64,000 nt of DNA from an uncultured Clostridia bacterium (GCA_947627795.1 CANQXJ010000002.1:27853-91852); one strand, 5' to 3'; positions 51,794-61,564 are shown, counted from the stretch's first letter. The notes: generated by a model not told the origin, from the sequence alone. A program made the numbers and translations.

Positions 51794-53566
51794 ATGAAAG
51801 TATTGTTTGCAAGCTCAGAGGCGGCTCCGTTTGTAAAAACGGGAGGATTGGGCGACGTTGCGGGTTCGCTTCCCGCGGTTTTAAGAGAAAAAGGCGTTGA
51901 CGCGAGAGTTATTCTCCCGCTCTATAAATGCATACCGGAAAGCTTTAAGGAGCAGATGAAATATATCGACCATATCTACATCGACATGGCGTGGAGAAAG
52001 CAGTATGTGGGCGTGTTCGAGCTTGAATACAACGGCTGCATTTACTACTTCATTGACAACAAGTTCTATTTCAACGGCGATAAGCCCTACGACTACATCC
52101 ACCTCGACTGCGAGAAGTTCATATTCTTCTCAAAGGCGGTGCTGTCGATTTTGCCGACGCTCGATTTCAGACCCGACGTTATAAACTGCAACGACTGGCA
52201 GACAGGACCTATCCCCGTGTTCCTCGATACGTTCCTTGACAACCCGTTCTATCAGGGTATCAAGACGGTTATGACGATCCATAACCTCAAGTTCCAGGGA
52301 CGCTGGGATTTAAGAGCGATCAAGGACGCTATGGGTATAAGCGACTATTATTTCACGCCCGACAAGCTTGAGTTTTACAAGGACGCGAACCTCTTAAAGG
52401 GCGGTATGGTTTACGCGAATAAGATAACGACCGTCAGTGAAACGTACGCGGGCGAAATTCAGTCCGAGGAATACGGCGAGGGCTTAAACAGTCTGCTCTC
52501 CGCTCGAAGCGGCGATTTGTGCGGTATCGTAAACGGCATATCGTACACCGACTGGAACCCGGCTACGGATCCGATGATTTATGTAAACTACTCGGCCAAG
52601 GACGTATATAAGAAAAAGGTTGAAAATAAATTAAGACTTCAGGCGGAGCTGGGACTTCCGCAGGATCCCGACAAGATGATGATAGGCGTTGTTTCGCGTC
52701 TTACCGACCAAAAGGGCTTCGACCTCGTGGCGTACAAGATCGAGGAGCTTTGCAACGGCGGCGCGCAGGTTGTCGTACTCGGCACGGGCGACGAGAGATA
52801 TGAAAATCTTTTCCGCCACTACGCGTGGAAGTATCCCGACAGATTATCGGCTCAGATTTATTTCTCGAACGAGCTGTCGCATAAGATTTACGCGGCTGCG
52901 GACGCGTTCCTCATGCCGTCGAGATTTGAACCGTGCGGACTTTCGCAGCTTATCAGCCTGCGTTACGGAACAGTCCCGATCGTCCGCGAAACGGGCGGCT
53001 TGAAGGACACCGTTCAGCCGTATAACGAATATACCGGCGAGGGCACGGGCTTCTCGTTCGCAAATTATAACGCGGATGAAATGCTCGGAATAATTTGGTA
53101 CGCAATGGATATCTACTACAACCGCAAGGACGAGTGGAAGAACATCATCTCCAACGGCATGAACACCGATTATTCATGGAATGTTTCAGCCGATAAGTAT
53201 ATAAAAATGTATCAGGAGCTCACGGGCATTTACGACCTTCCCGAAAAGAAAGAAGAGCCTAAGAAAAAGCCCGCGAAAAAAGCCGCTAAAAAACCCGCCG
53301 CGAAGAAAAGTCATTTCGAGGAGGACTTAAAAGCCGCGTCCGAGAAATCGCAGGCGGAGGTTGCCGAAAAGTCGGTGCCGCATATAGTCGAGGTTGAAAA
53401 TCCTTTCAAGGAAGAGGAAAAAGAGCCCGAGACTAAAAAGACAACGGCAAAAAAGGCAGCGGCAAAGAAAACAACGGCAAAAACAGCCGCAAAAACAACA
53501 AAAACTACAGCTAAAACAGCAACTAAAAAAACAACCACGGCAAAAAAACCAAAAAAAGGGGAGTAA
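51794..53566 (+). CDS. glgA: Glycogen synthase with a histone-like tail
   Basis: 590 aa from the ATG at 51794 (GGAAAGGA 6 bases upstream); an ATG at 51773 is possible. GT5 synthase: MKVLFASSEAAPFVKTGGLGDVAGSLP (KTGGL ADP-glucose site), NCNDWQTGPIPV, the VSRLTDQKGFDLV donor domain and PSRFEPCGLSQLISLRYGTVPIVRETGGLKDTV. The normal enzyme ends near residue 485. The last roughly 100 residues are a Lys/Ala/Thr-rich low-complexity tail (AKKTTAKTAAKTTKTT pattern) with an acidic patch (ENPFKEEEKEPE) in its middle, of a kind seen in H1-like proteins. It may mediate binding to glycogen-enzyme complexes or nucleic acid. Confidence 0.96.
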   Translation: MKVLFASSEAAPFVKTGGLGDVAGSLPAVLREKGVDARVILPLYKCIPESFKEQMKYIDHIYIDMAWRKQYVGVFELEYNGCIYYFIDNKFYFNGDKPYDYIHLDCEKFIFFSKAVLSILPTLDFRPDVINCNDWQTGPIPVFLDTFLDNPFYQGIKTVMTIHNLKFQGRWDLRAIKDAMGISDYYFTPDKLEFYKDANLLKGGMVYANKITTVSETYAGEIQSEEYGEGLNSLLSARSGDLCGIVNGISYTDWNPATDPMIYVNYSAKDVYKKKVENKLRLQAELGLPQDPDKMMIGVVSRLTDQKGFDLVAYKIEELCNGGAQVVVLGTGDERYENLFRHYAWKYPDRLSAQIYFSNELSHKIYAAADAFLMPSRFEPCGLSQLISLRYGTVPIVRETGGLKDTVQPYNEYTGEGTGFSFANYNADEMLGIIWYAMDIYYNRKDEWKNIISNGMNTDYSWNVSADKYIKMYQELTGIYDLPEKKEEPKKKPAKKAAKKPAAKKSHFEEDLKAASEKSQAEVAEKSVPHIVEVENPFKEEEKEPETKKTTAKKAAAKKTTAKTAAKTTKTTAKTATKKTTTAKKPKKGE

Positions 53567-53572
53567 TTCAAA

Positions 53573-56065
53573 ATGGCAGAAACAAAAACAACAAAAGCGA
53601 CCGAAAAGCCGATAAAGCTTAACGCTATGGAAAAACGGCTGAAGGACGAAATCATAGGCAAGGTAGCGCGTTACTATGGTAAAACGATACAGGACGCGTC
53701 CCCGCACATGATTTACAACGCGTGCGCTTTCACCGTAAGAGACCAAATCATGGAGAAGTGGACCAAGTCACATGCGCAGGTCAAGAAGCAGGGTTCAAAG
53801 AAGCTCTATTATTTATCGTTTGAGTTCCTTATGGGCAGACTTTTAAAGACCAATATACTGAACCTTATGGAAACAAACAGCTATAAGAAGGTTCTTGCTG
53901 ATTTAGGCTACACTTTGGATGAGATCGCGGAAAACGAAAACGACGCCGGCCTCGGTAACGGCGGTCTCGGTCGTCTTGCTGCTTGTTTTATAGACTCGCT
54001 CACGACGATGGATCTACCGGCGTACGGCTGCACGATCCGTTACGAATACGGCTTGTTCAGACAGAAGATAGTGGACGGCTATCAGACGGAAATTCCCGAT
54101 TCGTGGCTCGAGCACGGCAACGCGTGGGAGGTTGAAAGACGCGAGGAAACAGTCGAGGTTAAATTCGGCGGTCATATCCGCGAGGAGTGGCAGGACGGCA
54201 GAATGGTCTGCATCCACGAAAACGCGCAGACGATTCTCGCAAGACCGTACGATATGCCAATCTGCGGCTACAACTCGAAGATCATAAACAAGCTCCGTAT
54301 GTGGAGCGCGAAAGCGCCGGAGTACATGGATATGTCGTCGTTCAACCAGGGCGACTATCTGCGCGCGATCGAGCAGCGCCAAACGGCGGAGGTAATCTCG
54401 CACGTTCTCTACCCTGAGGATAACCACACAGAGGGTAAGGAGCTCAGATTAAAGCAGCAGTATTTCCTTGTTTCTGCTACGTTACAGTGGATATTAAAAG
54501 AATTTGAAGAAAGAAACGGCGATGACTGGACTAAGCTGCCGGATAAGGTAGTGATCCACATCAACGACACGCACCCGACAATGGCTATTCCCGAGCTTAT
54601 GAGAATACTCATGGACGAGAAGGGTCTCGGCTGGGACGAAGCGTGGGATATAGTAACAAAAACATTCGCTTACACGAATCACACGGTCATGAGCGAAGCA
54701 CTCGAGAAGTGGCCGCTTGACCTGTTCAGACGCGTACTTCCGAGAATCTGCATGATAGCCGAGGAAATGAACAGACGTCTTATGATAAGACTCGAGGAAT
54801 TTTATCCCGGTGACCACGCGAAGCATAAGTATATGGCTATTATCTCGGATAATCAGATATTCATGGCGAATATGTGTCTCGCGAGCTGCTACGCGGTAAA
54901 CGGCGTTTCGAAGCTCCACACGGAGATCCTCAAAAAGGATATATTCAGAGATTATTATGTAATGGATAAGAGCCGCTTCTTCGCTATCACGAACGGTATC
55001 ACGTTCAGAAGATGGATCTGCAACTGCAACCGCGACCTCGCCGACCTTATCATCTCAAAGATCGGTATGGACTGGATCAAGGACACCGAGCAGCTTGCGA
55101 AGATCGAGGAATACGCGAATGATAAGGACTTCATGACGAAGTTCGCGGCTATAAAGCGCGATAACAAGGTGAAGCTTGCCGAGTACGTCAAGGAGCATAA
55201 CGGCATAGACATCAGCCCCGACTCTATCTACGACGTACAGTGCAAGCGTATGCACGAGTATAAGCGTCAGCTGATGAACGTGCTCCATATTTTAGCGGAG
55301 TACAACAGGATACTCGAGGATCCGGCTTACGCGGAGAGCTATTATCCCAAGACATATCTTTTCGGCGCGAAGGCTGCTCCCGGCTACAAGAGAGCTAAGC
55401 TTATCATCAAGCTTGTAAACTCCGTCGCTGATTTGATAAACAACGACCAGAGAATAAACAACAAGATAAAGGTCGTATTTATAGAAAACTACGGCGTATC
55501 TATCGCGGAGAAGCTTATCGTCGCGGCTGATATTTCCGAGCAGATCTCGACGGCGGGTAAGGAAGCGTCGGGTACGGGCAATATGAAGTTCATGCTCAAC
55601 GGCGCCGTAACCTGCGGTACGCTCGACGGAGCTAACGTTGAGATGCTCGAACAGGTAGGCGAGGATAACATCTACATCTTCGGCTTGAAGGCTGAGGAGG
55701 TCGAAGGCAGAGTCCGCTACGCGGGAACGGAGGAAGTAAAGACTATCTACTCCACCAACAAGAGCCTGCGCCGCGCGCTGGAGCAGCTTATAGACGGCAC
55801 GCTCGCGCCGGGACACAACCAGCTTTTCAAGGATCTCTACAACACGCTTCTGTTCGGCGACTACGGTTATCCCGACACCTACATGGTGATAAGAGATTTC
55901 GAGGAATATATGAAAACTCAGGAGCAGATGTCCAGAGACTATCAGGACAGAGATAAGTGGCTTAAGATGTCTATCATGAACACGGCGCGCGCGGGATTCT
56001 TCTCAAGCGACAGAACGATCGCCGACTACAACAAGAACATTTGGCATTTAACGCCGATAAAATAA
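53573..56065 (+). CDS. glgP: Glycogen/alpha-glucan phosphorylase
   Basis: 830 aa, full-length GT35. It releases glucose-1-P from glycogen with PLP. Motifs: LSFEFLMGRLL, NDAGLGNGGLGRLAACF, IHINDTHPTMAIPELM, ITNGITFRRW and the PLP lysine in EASGTGNMKFMLNGAVTCGTLDGANVEM. The N-terminus opens with a short Lys/Thr-rich stretch (METKTTKATEK-type). 6 bases after glgA; the SD GGGGAG lies in the glgA end. Confidence 0.97.
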   Translation: MAETKTTKATEKPIKLNAMEKRLKDEIIGKVARYYGKTIQDASPHMIYNACAFTVRDQIMEKWTKSHAQVKKQGSKKLYYLSFEFLMGRLLKTNILNLMETNSYKKVLADLGYTLDEIAENENDAGLGNGGLGRLAACFIDSLTTMDLPAYGCTIRYEYGLFRQKIVDGYQTEIPDSWLEHGNAWEVERREETVEVKFGGHIREEWQDGRMVCIHENAQTILARPYDMPICGYNSKIINKLRMWSAKAPEYMDMSSFNQGDYLRAIEQRQTAEVISHVLYPEDNHTEGKELRLKQQYFLVSATLQWILKEFEERNGDDWTKLPDKVVIHINDTHPTMAIPELMRILMDEKGLGWDEAWDIVTKTFAYTNHTVMSEALEKWPLDLFRRVLPRICMIAEEMNRRLMIRLEEFYPGDHAKHKYMAIISDNQIFMANMCLASCYAVNGVSKLHTEILKKDIFRDYYVMDKSRFFAITNGITFRRWICNCNRDLADLIISKIGMDWIKDTEQLAKIEEYANDKDFMTKFAAIKRDNKVKLAEYVKEHNGIDISPDSIYDVQCKRMHEYKRQLMNVLHILAEYNRILEDPAYAESYYPKTYLFGAKAAPGYKRAKLIIKLVNSVADLINNDQRINNKIKVVFIENYGVSIAEKLIVAADISEQISTAGKEASGTGNMKFMLNGAVTCGTLDGANVEMLEQVGEDNIYIFGLKAEEVEGRVRYAGTEEVKTIYSTNKSLRRALEQLIDGTLAPGHNQLFKDLYNTLLFGDYGYPDTYMVIRDFEEYMKTQEQMSRDYQDRDKWLKMSIMNTARAGFFSSDRTIADYNKNIWHLTPIK

Positions 56066-56079
56066 TTTGAAACTGTTCG

Positions 56080-56112
56080 GGGCGGGTTGCCCACAACCCG
56101 CCCGATATTTTT
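56080..56112 (+). terminator. Terminator after glgP
   Basis: 10-bp stem GGGCGGGTTG/CAACCCGCCC (56080-56089, 56094-56103), loop CCCA, then ATATTTTT. Confidence 0.85.
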
Positions 56113-56132
56113 CTATGGGAGAGATTTGATTT

Positions 56133-58061
56133 ATGGATATAGAACATAATTCCAGGGAAAAATTTTACCGCCGCCCGTTCGGCGCTGTCACGTGCGGGAC
56201 CGAGGTGCGGCTCCGTATCTCCGTTTCGGGGCTGGGCATACCGTCGGCGGTGCATCTCGTTTACAAAACCGACGGCGGCGAGCCGATTTACAAGGATATG
56301 TCGTATATCTTTTCATTGGGCGACCGCTCGATCTATTCGGCAAGGATAAACATGCCCGAAGAACCGGGGCTTATTTGGTACTATTTCGAGCTTGAAACAA
56401 ATCAGGGTAAAATTTATTACGGCAACAATCAGATGAATTTGGGCGGCATCGGCTCGATAAGCTTCGGCCAGCCCGGAAATTCGTTTCAGATCACCGTATA
56501 CGACGAGAAATACAAAACGCCCGACTGGTTCAAGGAGAGCATCGCGTATCAGATCTTCGTCGACCGCTTTTGCAACGGTAACGAGGACGGCGGCTTTTTA
56601 GGGGACAGAACAGACATAATCAAGCGCGACTGGAACGACACGCCGTTTTACAAAGCCGAGCAGTTCGGCGGCGAGTATAAAGCCAACGACTTTTTCGGCG
56701 GCAATTTAAAGGGCGTTATAAAAAAGCTCCCGTATTTGGAGGAGCTCGGCGTTACCGTTCTGTACTTAAACCCGATTTTCCGCGCGTATTCGAACCACAA
56801 ATACGACACGGGCAGCTATGAGGAGATCGACCCGATGTTCGGCGACGAGGAAACCTTCAAGGAGCTGTGCGCCGAGGCGAAAAAGCGCGGCATACGCATA
56901 ATCCTCGACGGAGTGTTCAACCACACCGGCAGCAACAGCCAATACTTCAACAAAAACGGCGAATACGACAGCGTCGGCGCGTACCAGTCGCAGGATTCGC
57001 CGTACTATAAATGGTACCGTTTCTCGGATTGGCCCGACACGTACGAGTCGTGGTGGGGCATGACGACGCTCCCGCAGGTGGAGGAGCACAGCGAGGAATA
57101 CAGGAAATATATTTTGTCGGGCGATAACGCGATAGTCAAAAAATGGCTCAGGCTCGGCGCTTCGGGCTGGCGTCTTGATGTTGTCGACGAGCTCCCCGAT
57201 TTCTTCGTAAAGGAGCTTCACGAGAATGTAAAAAGCGTAGACGAGGACGCGGTCGTGATAGGCGAGGTATGGGAGGACGCGTCGCATAAGATCGCGTACG
57301 GCGAGCGGCGCAAGTATTTCATGGGCGACGAGCTTGACTCCGTAATGAATTACCCCATGCGAAACGCCCTTATAGACGCGGCTCTGGGCAGGATCGACGC
57401 GGAAGGGCTCGATCAGCGTCTCATGAGCCTGAAGGAAAACTACCCGATGCCCGCGTATTACTCGCTTTTCAATATGGTTTCGAGCCACGACGTTGAGCGA
57501 GTGCTCACGCTCATGGGCAACGTCCCGTCGCGCCACGAGGTCGACCGCGACTATCAGGCTAATTTCCGCCTTGACGGCTACGGACTGGAGCTTGCGACGG
57601 CGAGAGCGACGCTGATTTTAGGCTTGCAAATGACGCTCCCCGGCGTTCCGTGCATATATTACGGCGACGAAATAGGTATGCAGGGCTACGGCGATCCGTT
57701 CTGCCGCGGCGCGTTCCCGTGGGACAGAATAGACAAGGTCGATTCGACCGGCGTGTTCAGAACGCGGTACAAGAATATGATAGCGCTCAGAAAAATGTCG
57801 AAGGCGTTCTCGATAGGCGACTTTGAAAGCGTGTACAAAATAGGTCATGTATACGCGTTTATCCGCACATACGAGGACGAAAAATACGTAATTATCGCGA
57901 ACATGGGCGTAACGAATGAAAAGATCCGCCTTGACGTGGCGCGCTTCGGCGTGACGCATTTGCGCTGCGTAACCGAGGAACGCGACGAATTTGACTCCCA
58001 CGACGGCATTTTCTTCATTGAAATGCCGCAGATGTGGATAAAGGGATTTAAAGCTGAATAA
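56133..58061 (+). CDS. GH13 alpha-glucosidase/neopullulanase-type glycosidase
   Basis: 642 aa, no signal peptide, so cytoplasmic. N-terminal beta domain (about 1-125), then a GH13 barrel: IAYQIFVDRFCNGN, GVTVLYLNPIFRAYSNHKYDTGSY, IIDGVFNHTG-like ILDGVFNHTGSNS, catalytic Asp in GWRLDVVDELPDFF, Glu in DAVVIGEVWEDASH and Asp in FNMVSSHDVERVL. The N-terminal domain and barrel insertions fit the neopullulanase/cyclomaltodextrinase or alpha-amylase group. It probably trims maltodextrins made by GlgP or taken up from outside. It follows the glgP terminator with a GGGAGAG SD. Confidence 0.92.
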   Translation: MDIEHNSREKFYRRPFGAVTCGTEVRLRISVSGLGIPSAVHLVYKTDGGEPIYKDMSYIFSLGDRSIYSARINMPEEPGLIWYYFELETNQGKIYYGNNQMNLGGIGSISFGQPGNSFQITVYDEKYKTPDWFKESIAYQIFVDRFCNGNEDGGFLGDRTDIIKRDWNDTPFYKAEQFGGEYKANDFFGGNLKGVIKKLPYLEELGVTVLYLNPIFRAYSNHKYDTGSYEEIDPMFGDEETFKELCAEAKKRGIRIILDGVFNHTGSNSQYFNKNGEYDSVGAYQSQDSPYYKWYRFSDWPDTYESWWGMTTLPQVEEHSEEYRKYILSGDNAIVKKWLRLGASGWRLDVVDELPDFFVKELHENVKSVDEDAVVIGEVWEDASHKIAYGERRKYFMGDELDSVMNYPMRNALIDAALGRIDAEGLDQRLMSLKENYPMPAYYSLFNMVSSHDVERVLTLMGNVPSRHEVDRDYQANFRLDGYGLELATARATLILGLQMTLPGVPCIYYGDEIGMQGYGDPFCRGAFPWDRIDKVDSTGVFRTRYKNMIALRKMSKAFSIGDFESVYKIGHVYAFIRTYEDEKYVIIANMGVTNEKIRLDVARFGVTHLRCVTEERDEFDSHDGIFFIEMPQMWIKGFKAE

Positions 58062-58067
58062 TAAATT

Positions 58068-58099
58068 AAAACCGGCGCAAATATACGCGCCGGTTTTTT
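58068..58099 (+). terminator. Terminator after the GH13 gene
   Basis: AAAACCGGCGC/GCGCCGGTTTT (58068-58078, 58087-58097) and T run. Confidence 0.9.
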
Positions 58100-58102
58100 C
58101 TG

Positions 58103-58140
58103 AAAAGAGAAATAATTATTAAAAAGAGAAATAATTATTA
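58103..58140. repeat. Tandem 19-bp repeat at the end of the surface-protein gene
   Basis: AAAAGAGAAATAATTATTA occurs twice back to back, exactly. The second copy contains the stop codon of the minus-strand gene. It looks like a recent slippage duplication. Confidence 0.85.
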
Positions 58141-60108
58141 AGAAGCTATATTTATTGTTTTTGTTTCTCCGTCCCAGTCGACCTTCATACCGAGCTGCTC
58201 GGAGAGAAATCTGACGGGCACCAACGTGCTGTCGTTTATAATTTCGGGAGCGGCGAGCAAATCATAGCTTTGACCGTTCACATCGGCTTTTGTTGAATTG
58301 ATTTTCAGAGTGATCGTCACTCCGTTGCCGATCGCCGTCACAGTCTTTGTTTCTCCGTCCCACGAAACCTCCGCCCCGAGCGCCTCGAGTATCGCTCTGA
58401 AGCCTACGAGAGTGGTGTCGTTTCTGAGTACGGGATCCGCGTCAAAACGAACCCTGTTTCCGTTTACGAAAACCTTGATCACATCATTCTGCGGCGCGTT
58501 ATTTTGGTTTAAGCCGCCGATCGGAGCCTGACCATTGCGTCCGCCGCCCATACCTCTGCCGCCGAAACCGCCGAACCCCGCGCTGCCGACCGTGGTTGTT
58601 CCGGCTGACGCGGTAAACGAATCGTATTTTTCGCCGTTAAGATATATCGTGTAATCCGTTCCGCTTTTCAGCTCTGCGGAAGCGAATACCAATGTTTGGA
58701 AGCTCTTCGTCGGAGTCATCGTCATAAGCTCCGCGCCGCTTGACGTTTCCTTTACCGAAACCGCCGTACCCGCGGCTTGCGCTTCGCTGAAGCCCACCTG
58801 CATCATATTTATTCCGTCAGCCGCGGACGGAAGCTGCATCATACCCGCGCTCGACGCCGTTATGACCGTTCCGCCGTTCATGGTAACGCCCGCTTCCGCG
58901 TCGAGCGGACCGTTTCCTCTGTTGACGGGACCGTCTACCACGATCGTTCCGCCGTTTATTATAAGGCTGCCGTTCGAGTCAATGCCGTCGCCTTCGGCGC
59001 ATACTCTGATATTGCCGCCGTTGATCGTTATGGCATGAGCCGCGGCTGTTTCCTCATCCATCATCATTCCGCCTTTGCCCATCCCGCGGTTACCGCCGCC
59101 CATATTTCCGCCGTGCATCATTTCTCCGTCGGCAGGCATATTTCCACCGTGTGTCATTTCACCGTCGGGAGGTGTCATTCCGTCGGGAGACATATTTCCG
59201 CCATGCATCATTTCTCCGTCGGGAGACGTAGTTCCGTCCGGAGGTGTCATATCGCCGCGCATCGGACGCTGTCCGTTCTGCATATCGCCGCGCTGTCCGA
59301 AGTCATTGAGGGGATCGGTTTGATCCGAGCTTTCGTTTCCGGTGTTTATACCATCGTCGGCTGAAACGACGTTTATATCTCCGCCGTTGATCGTGAGCGT
59401 TCCCTTGCTTTCTATGCCTTCGCTCTGCTCGCTTGTGACGTTTATAACGCCGCCGTCAAGCACGACCTCCAAATCGGCTTTCATACCCTTGCCGGTTTCG
59501 GATGTGACCGTTATATCGCCGCCGGAAACGGACAGTTTATCATTTGCCTTGATTCCGTGCTCGTACGAATTAATAACGATCGTGCCGTTTTCTACGCTTA
59601 TATCGTCGTCTCCTGCTATTCCGTGCTTATAGTTTCCGCTGATATTAAGCGTTCCGCCGCCCTTGATTTCAAGATCGTCGTTTGAAAACAGCGCGCCGTC
59701 CGCGTCCTCGACAGAATATGTTTTTCCGTCGGAGAGGTAATTTTCGGTGTTTTCCGTTATAGTGATAAACGCCTTTTCCGCGTTATCGAAAAATATCGCC
59801 GGACCCGAGCTGTTTGAAATGCTCGCGCCGCTCAAGCGAAGCTTTACCTTTTCCTCGGCGTTTACATAGATCATGCCGTCCGCGAGCGTTCCCGAAACCG
59901 TGAAGTCGCCGCCGTCGGTGATTTTCACCGTGTTTCCGTCAACGGCAACGCCCGAGCCCGTGACCGACATATTATCGAGATCTATCTCGCCCGTGTTGTT
60001 TTTCCATTCCTCGCCGTCATCGGCGAAGCAGCCCGACGTGATTACGGGACTGACTGCGGCAGCCGCGATCAGAACCGCCGCGAAAGCTTTTTTTACAAAA
60101 GGTTTCAT
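58138..60108 (-). CDS. Carbohydrate-binding domain (DUF4353-like) surface protein with Met/His/Gly-rich insert and stalk domain
   Basis: 656 aa. Signal peptide with ITSGC (possible lipidation C27). Residues 45-260 and 360-520 are repeating short beta strands with GG-x-I-x-V-x-S-x-x-x-G-I pattern, like a right-handed beta helix and DUF4353. Between them (about 265-355) is a low-complexity insert of PDG, MMHGGNM and GGN repeats rich in Met, His, Asp and Gly, which could bind copper or other metals. The C-terminus (about 540-656) is a copper-amine-oxidase-N-like stalk domain (TTLVGFRAILEALGAEVSWD, STLVPVRFLSEQLGMKVDWD). Third gene of the VTC cluster. No enzyme motif is visible. Confidence 0.82.
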   Translation of the reverse strand: MKPFVKKAFAAVLIAAAAVSPVITSGCFADDGEEWKNNTGEIDLDNMSVTGSGVAVDGNTVKITDGGDFTVSGTLADGMIYVNAEEKVKLRLSGASISNSSGPAIFFDNAEKAFITITENTENYLSDGKTYSVEDADGALFSNDDLEIKGGGTLNISGNYKHGIAGDDDISVENGTIVINSYEHGIKANDKLSVSGGDITVTSETGKGMKADLEVVLDGGVINVTSEQSEGIESKGTLTINGGDINVVSADDGINTGNESSDQTDPLNDFGQRGDMQNGQRPMRGDMTPPDGTTSPDGEMMHGGNMSPDGMTPPDGEMTHGGNMPADGEMMHGGNMGGGNRGMGKGGMMMDEETAAAHAITINGGNIRVCAEGDGIDSNGSLIINGGTIVVDGPVNRGNGPLDAEAGVTMNGGTVITASSAGMMQLPSAADGINMMQVGFSEAQAAGTAVSVKETSSGAELMTMTPTKSFQTLVFASAELKSGTDYTIYLNGEKYDSFTASAGTTTVGSAGFGGFGGRGMGGGRNGQAPIGGLNQNNAPQNDVIKVFVNGNRVRFDADPVLRNDTTLVGFRAILEALGAEVSWDGETKTVTAIGNGVTITLKINSTKADVNGQSYDLLAAPEIINDSTLVPVRFLSEQLGMKVDWDGETKTINIAS

Positions 60109-60124
60109 TGAATATCAGACTCCT

Positions 60125-60811
60125 TTAAACATGATTATGATGTGTTACCGCAAGAATTATATTGAGGTTTCCGTTGCGGCATCTCAGCTCGTTTATGAAC
60201 TCCCGTTCGCGCTGCTTCGGCTCCATTGTCACATGGTAATCAAGCTCCAGCAGCGAGCCCAAATCGGTCGTTCTTATTTTTGCGAGCGAGTATTTTTTTG
60301 TGTATTTGCTTAATATATCGTCAAACGCTCCCTCGTAGTTCAAATCCTCGGGAACGGTTATTTTCAGCGTCTTTTGAACCGTTTTTCTTTCAAACAGCCT
60401 GAATTTCTCGGCAAGCATTATGATAACGCATACGATCACCACAAAAATCGCGCCGTATCCGTATAATCCCACTCCGCAGGCGAGCCCCGCCGCTATGTCG
60501 AAGAATATAAATCCTATATCCTTCGGGTCGCCCGGAGCGCTCCTGAAGCGTATGATAGAGAGTGTTCCCGCTAAGCTGAACGCCCGCGCGATATTGCTTC
60601 CTACGAAGAGTATTATCACCGATAATATCATCGGCAGCATCAGAAGCGTGATCGCCATGCTGCGTTGGAAGCTTTCCTCCTCCTGCGTTTTAAAATATGT
60701 AAACGCCACCGCGAGTCCCATCAGTCCCGCTATAAGTATGGTTGTCACCGACGAGGCTACAGACATTTCGGTAGACACGTTTGTGAGAATTTCGTTAAAA
60801 AAATTATCCAT
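60125..60811 (-). CDS. DUF4956 membrane protein
   Basis: 228 aa. About four membrane helices (25-40, 50-72, 80-98, 105-140), including the conserved loop TLSIIRFRSAPGDPKDIGFIFFDIAAG and a soluble C-terminal region of about 90 residues (ferredoxin-like). DUF4956 proteins are found beside VTC-type polyphosphate polymerases and CotH or carbohydrate-binding proteins. It starts 3 bases after the VTC gene; no catalytic motif. Confidence 0.88.
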   Translation of the reverse strand: MDNFFNEILTNVSTEMSVASSVTTILIAGLMGLAVAFTYFKTQEEESFQRSMAITLLMLPMILSVIILFVGSNIARAFSLAGTLSIIRFRSAPGDPKDIGFIFFDIAAGLACGVGLYGYGAIFVVIVCVIIMLAEKFRLFERKTVQKTLKITVPEDLNYEGAFDDILSKYTKKYSLAKIRTTDLGSLLELDYHVTMEPKQREREFINELRCRNGNLNIILAVTHHNHV

Positions 60812-60814
60812 TGT

Positions 60815-61564
60815 TTATGTCCTGCTTTCCGTTAATAATTGTTTGTTAAGTATATCGGAATGAATATAGTGTATAAATTCAGTTCCGTATTTCGAGAAGC
60901 TGCATCTGTGTATGTTAAGCTCCGTAAGAGTGTGCGCAAGCCACAGCGGCATCGCGCGGGCTGTTTTTATTTCCATCAGATATATGTCGTCATCAAGAAG
61001 CTGCTCTCCGTAGTCGCCGTCCTCCAGATGCACGTCATAGCGGCGGGTGCGTATGTTGGTGTCGAATGAAACGCGTAAGTCGGGATTATCCTTTTCAAAA
61101 TACGCGATTCTGTTATACGCGAGATATACCTTCGGCTCGAGCTTGTAATGATGCAGAAAATACACTATCTCGTGCAAAACCTGCTCATTCATATAATTCT
61201 TGACCTGCGGCATTTCGCCCGACTCGACAAGCTTATACGCCTCGTCAAGACCGAGAGTTGTACGCCGCTTGTTTACGATTCCGTGACATTTTTTCTTTAT
61301 TTCGAGAAATACTTTTGATTTTTCGCCGGGCACTCCGTACGCTCTCATGCGGAGTTTTTCCTTGTACTGCGGCTTTTCCAAAGAATGTCTGATCAGATAA
61401 TCGTCCTTCGTGTCAAAGTATATATTCGCGATCGTATATGTACGGTGATTCGGGTTATGAGAATCAAGCACCATATGCGTATCCATAATATTGAGCATCT
61501 TTTCGTATGTTTCCTTGTCAAGAAGATACTTATGCTCGTATCTGTTGAATACCTCAATTGACAT
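60815..61564 (-). CDS. VTC-domain polyphosphate polymerase-like protein
   Basis: 249 aa from the ATG at 61564, 7 bases after AAAGGAGG; a GTG two codons earlier abuts that SD. VTC tunnel-fold motifs: FNRYEHKYLLDK (RxEhK), NIYFDTKDDYLI, KEKLRMRAYG, KVFLEIKKKCHGIVNKRR, RVSFDTNIRTRRYD and LMEIKTARAMPLW (acidic metal site). The yeast Vtc4 relative makes polyphosphate from ATP. First gene of the VTC-DUF4956-surface-protein operon. Confidence 0.88.
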   Translation of the reverse strand: MSIEVFNRYEHKYLLDKETYEKMLNIMDTHMVLDSHNPNHRTYTIANIYFDTKDDYLIRHSLEKPQYKEKLRMRAYGVPGEKSKVFLEIKKKCHGIVNKRRTTLGLDEAYKLVESGEMPQVKNYMNEQVLHEIVYFLHHYKLEPKVYLAYNRIAYFEKDNPDLRVSFDTNIRTRRYDVHLEDGDYGEQLLDDDIYLMEIKTARAMPLWLAHTLTELNIHRCSFSKYGTEFIHYIHSDILNKQLLTESRT

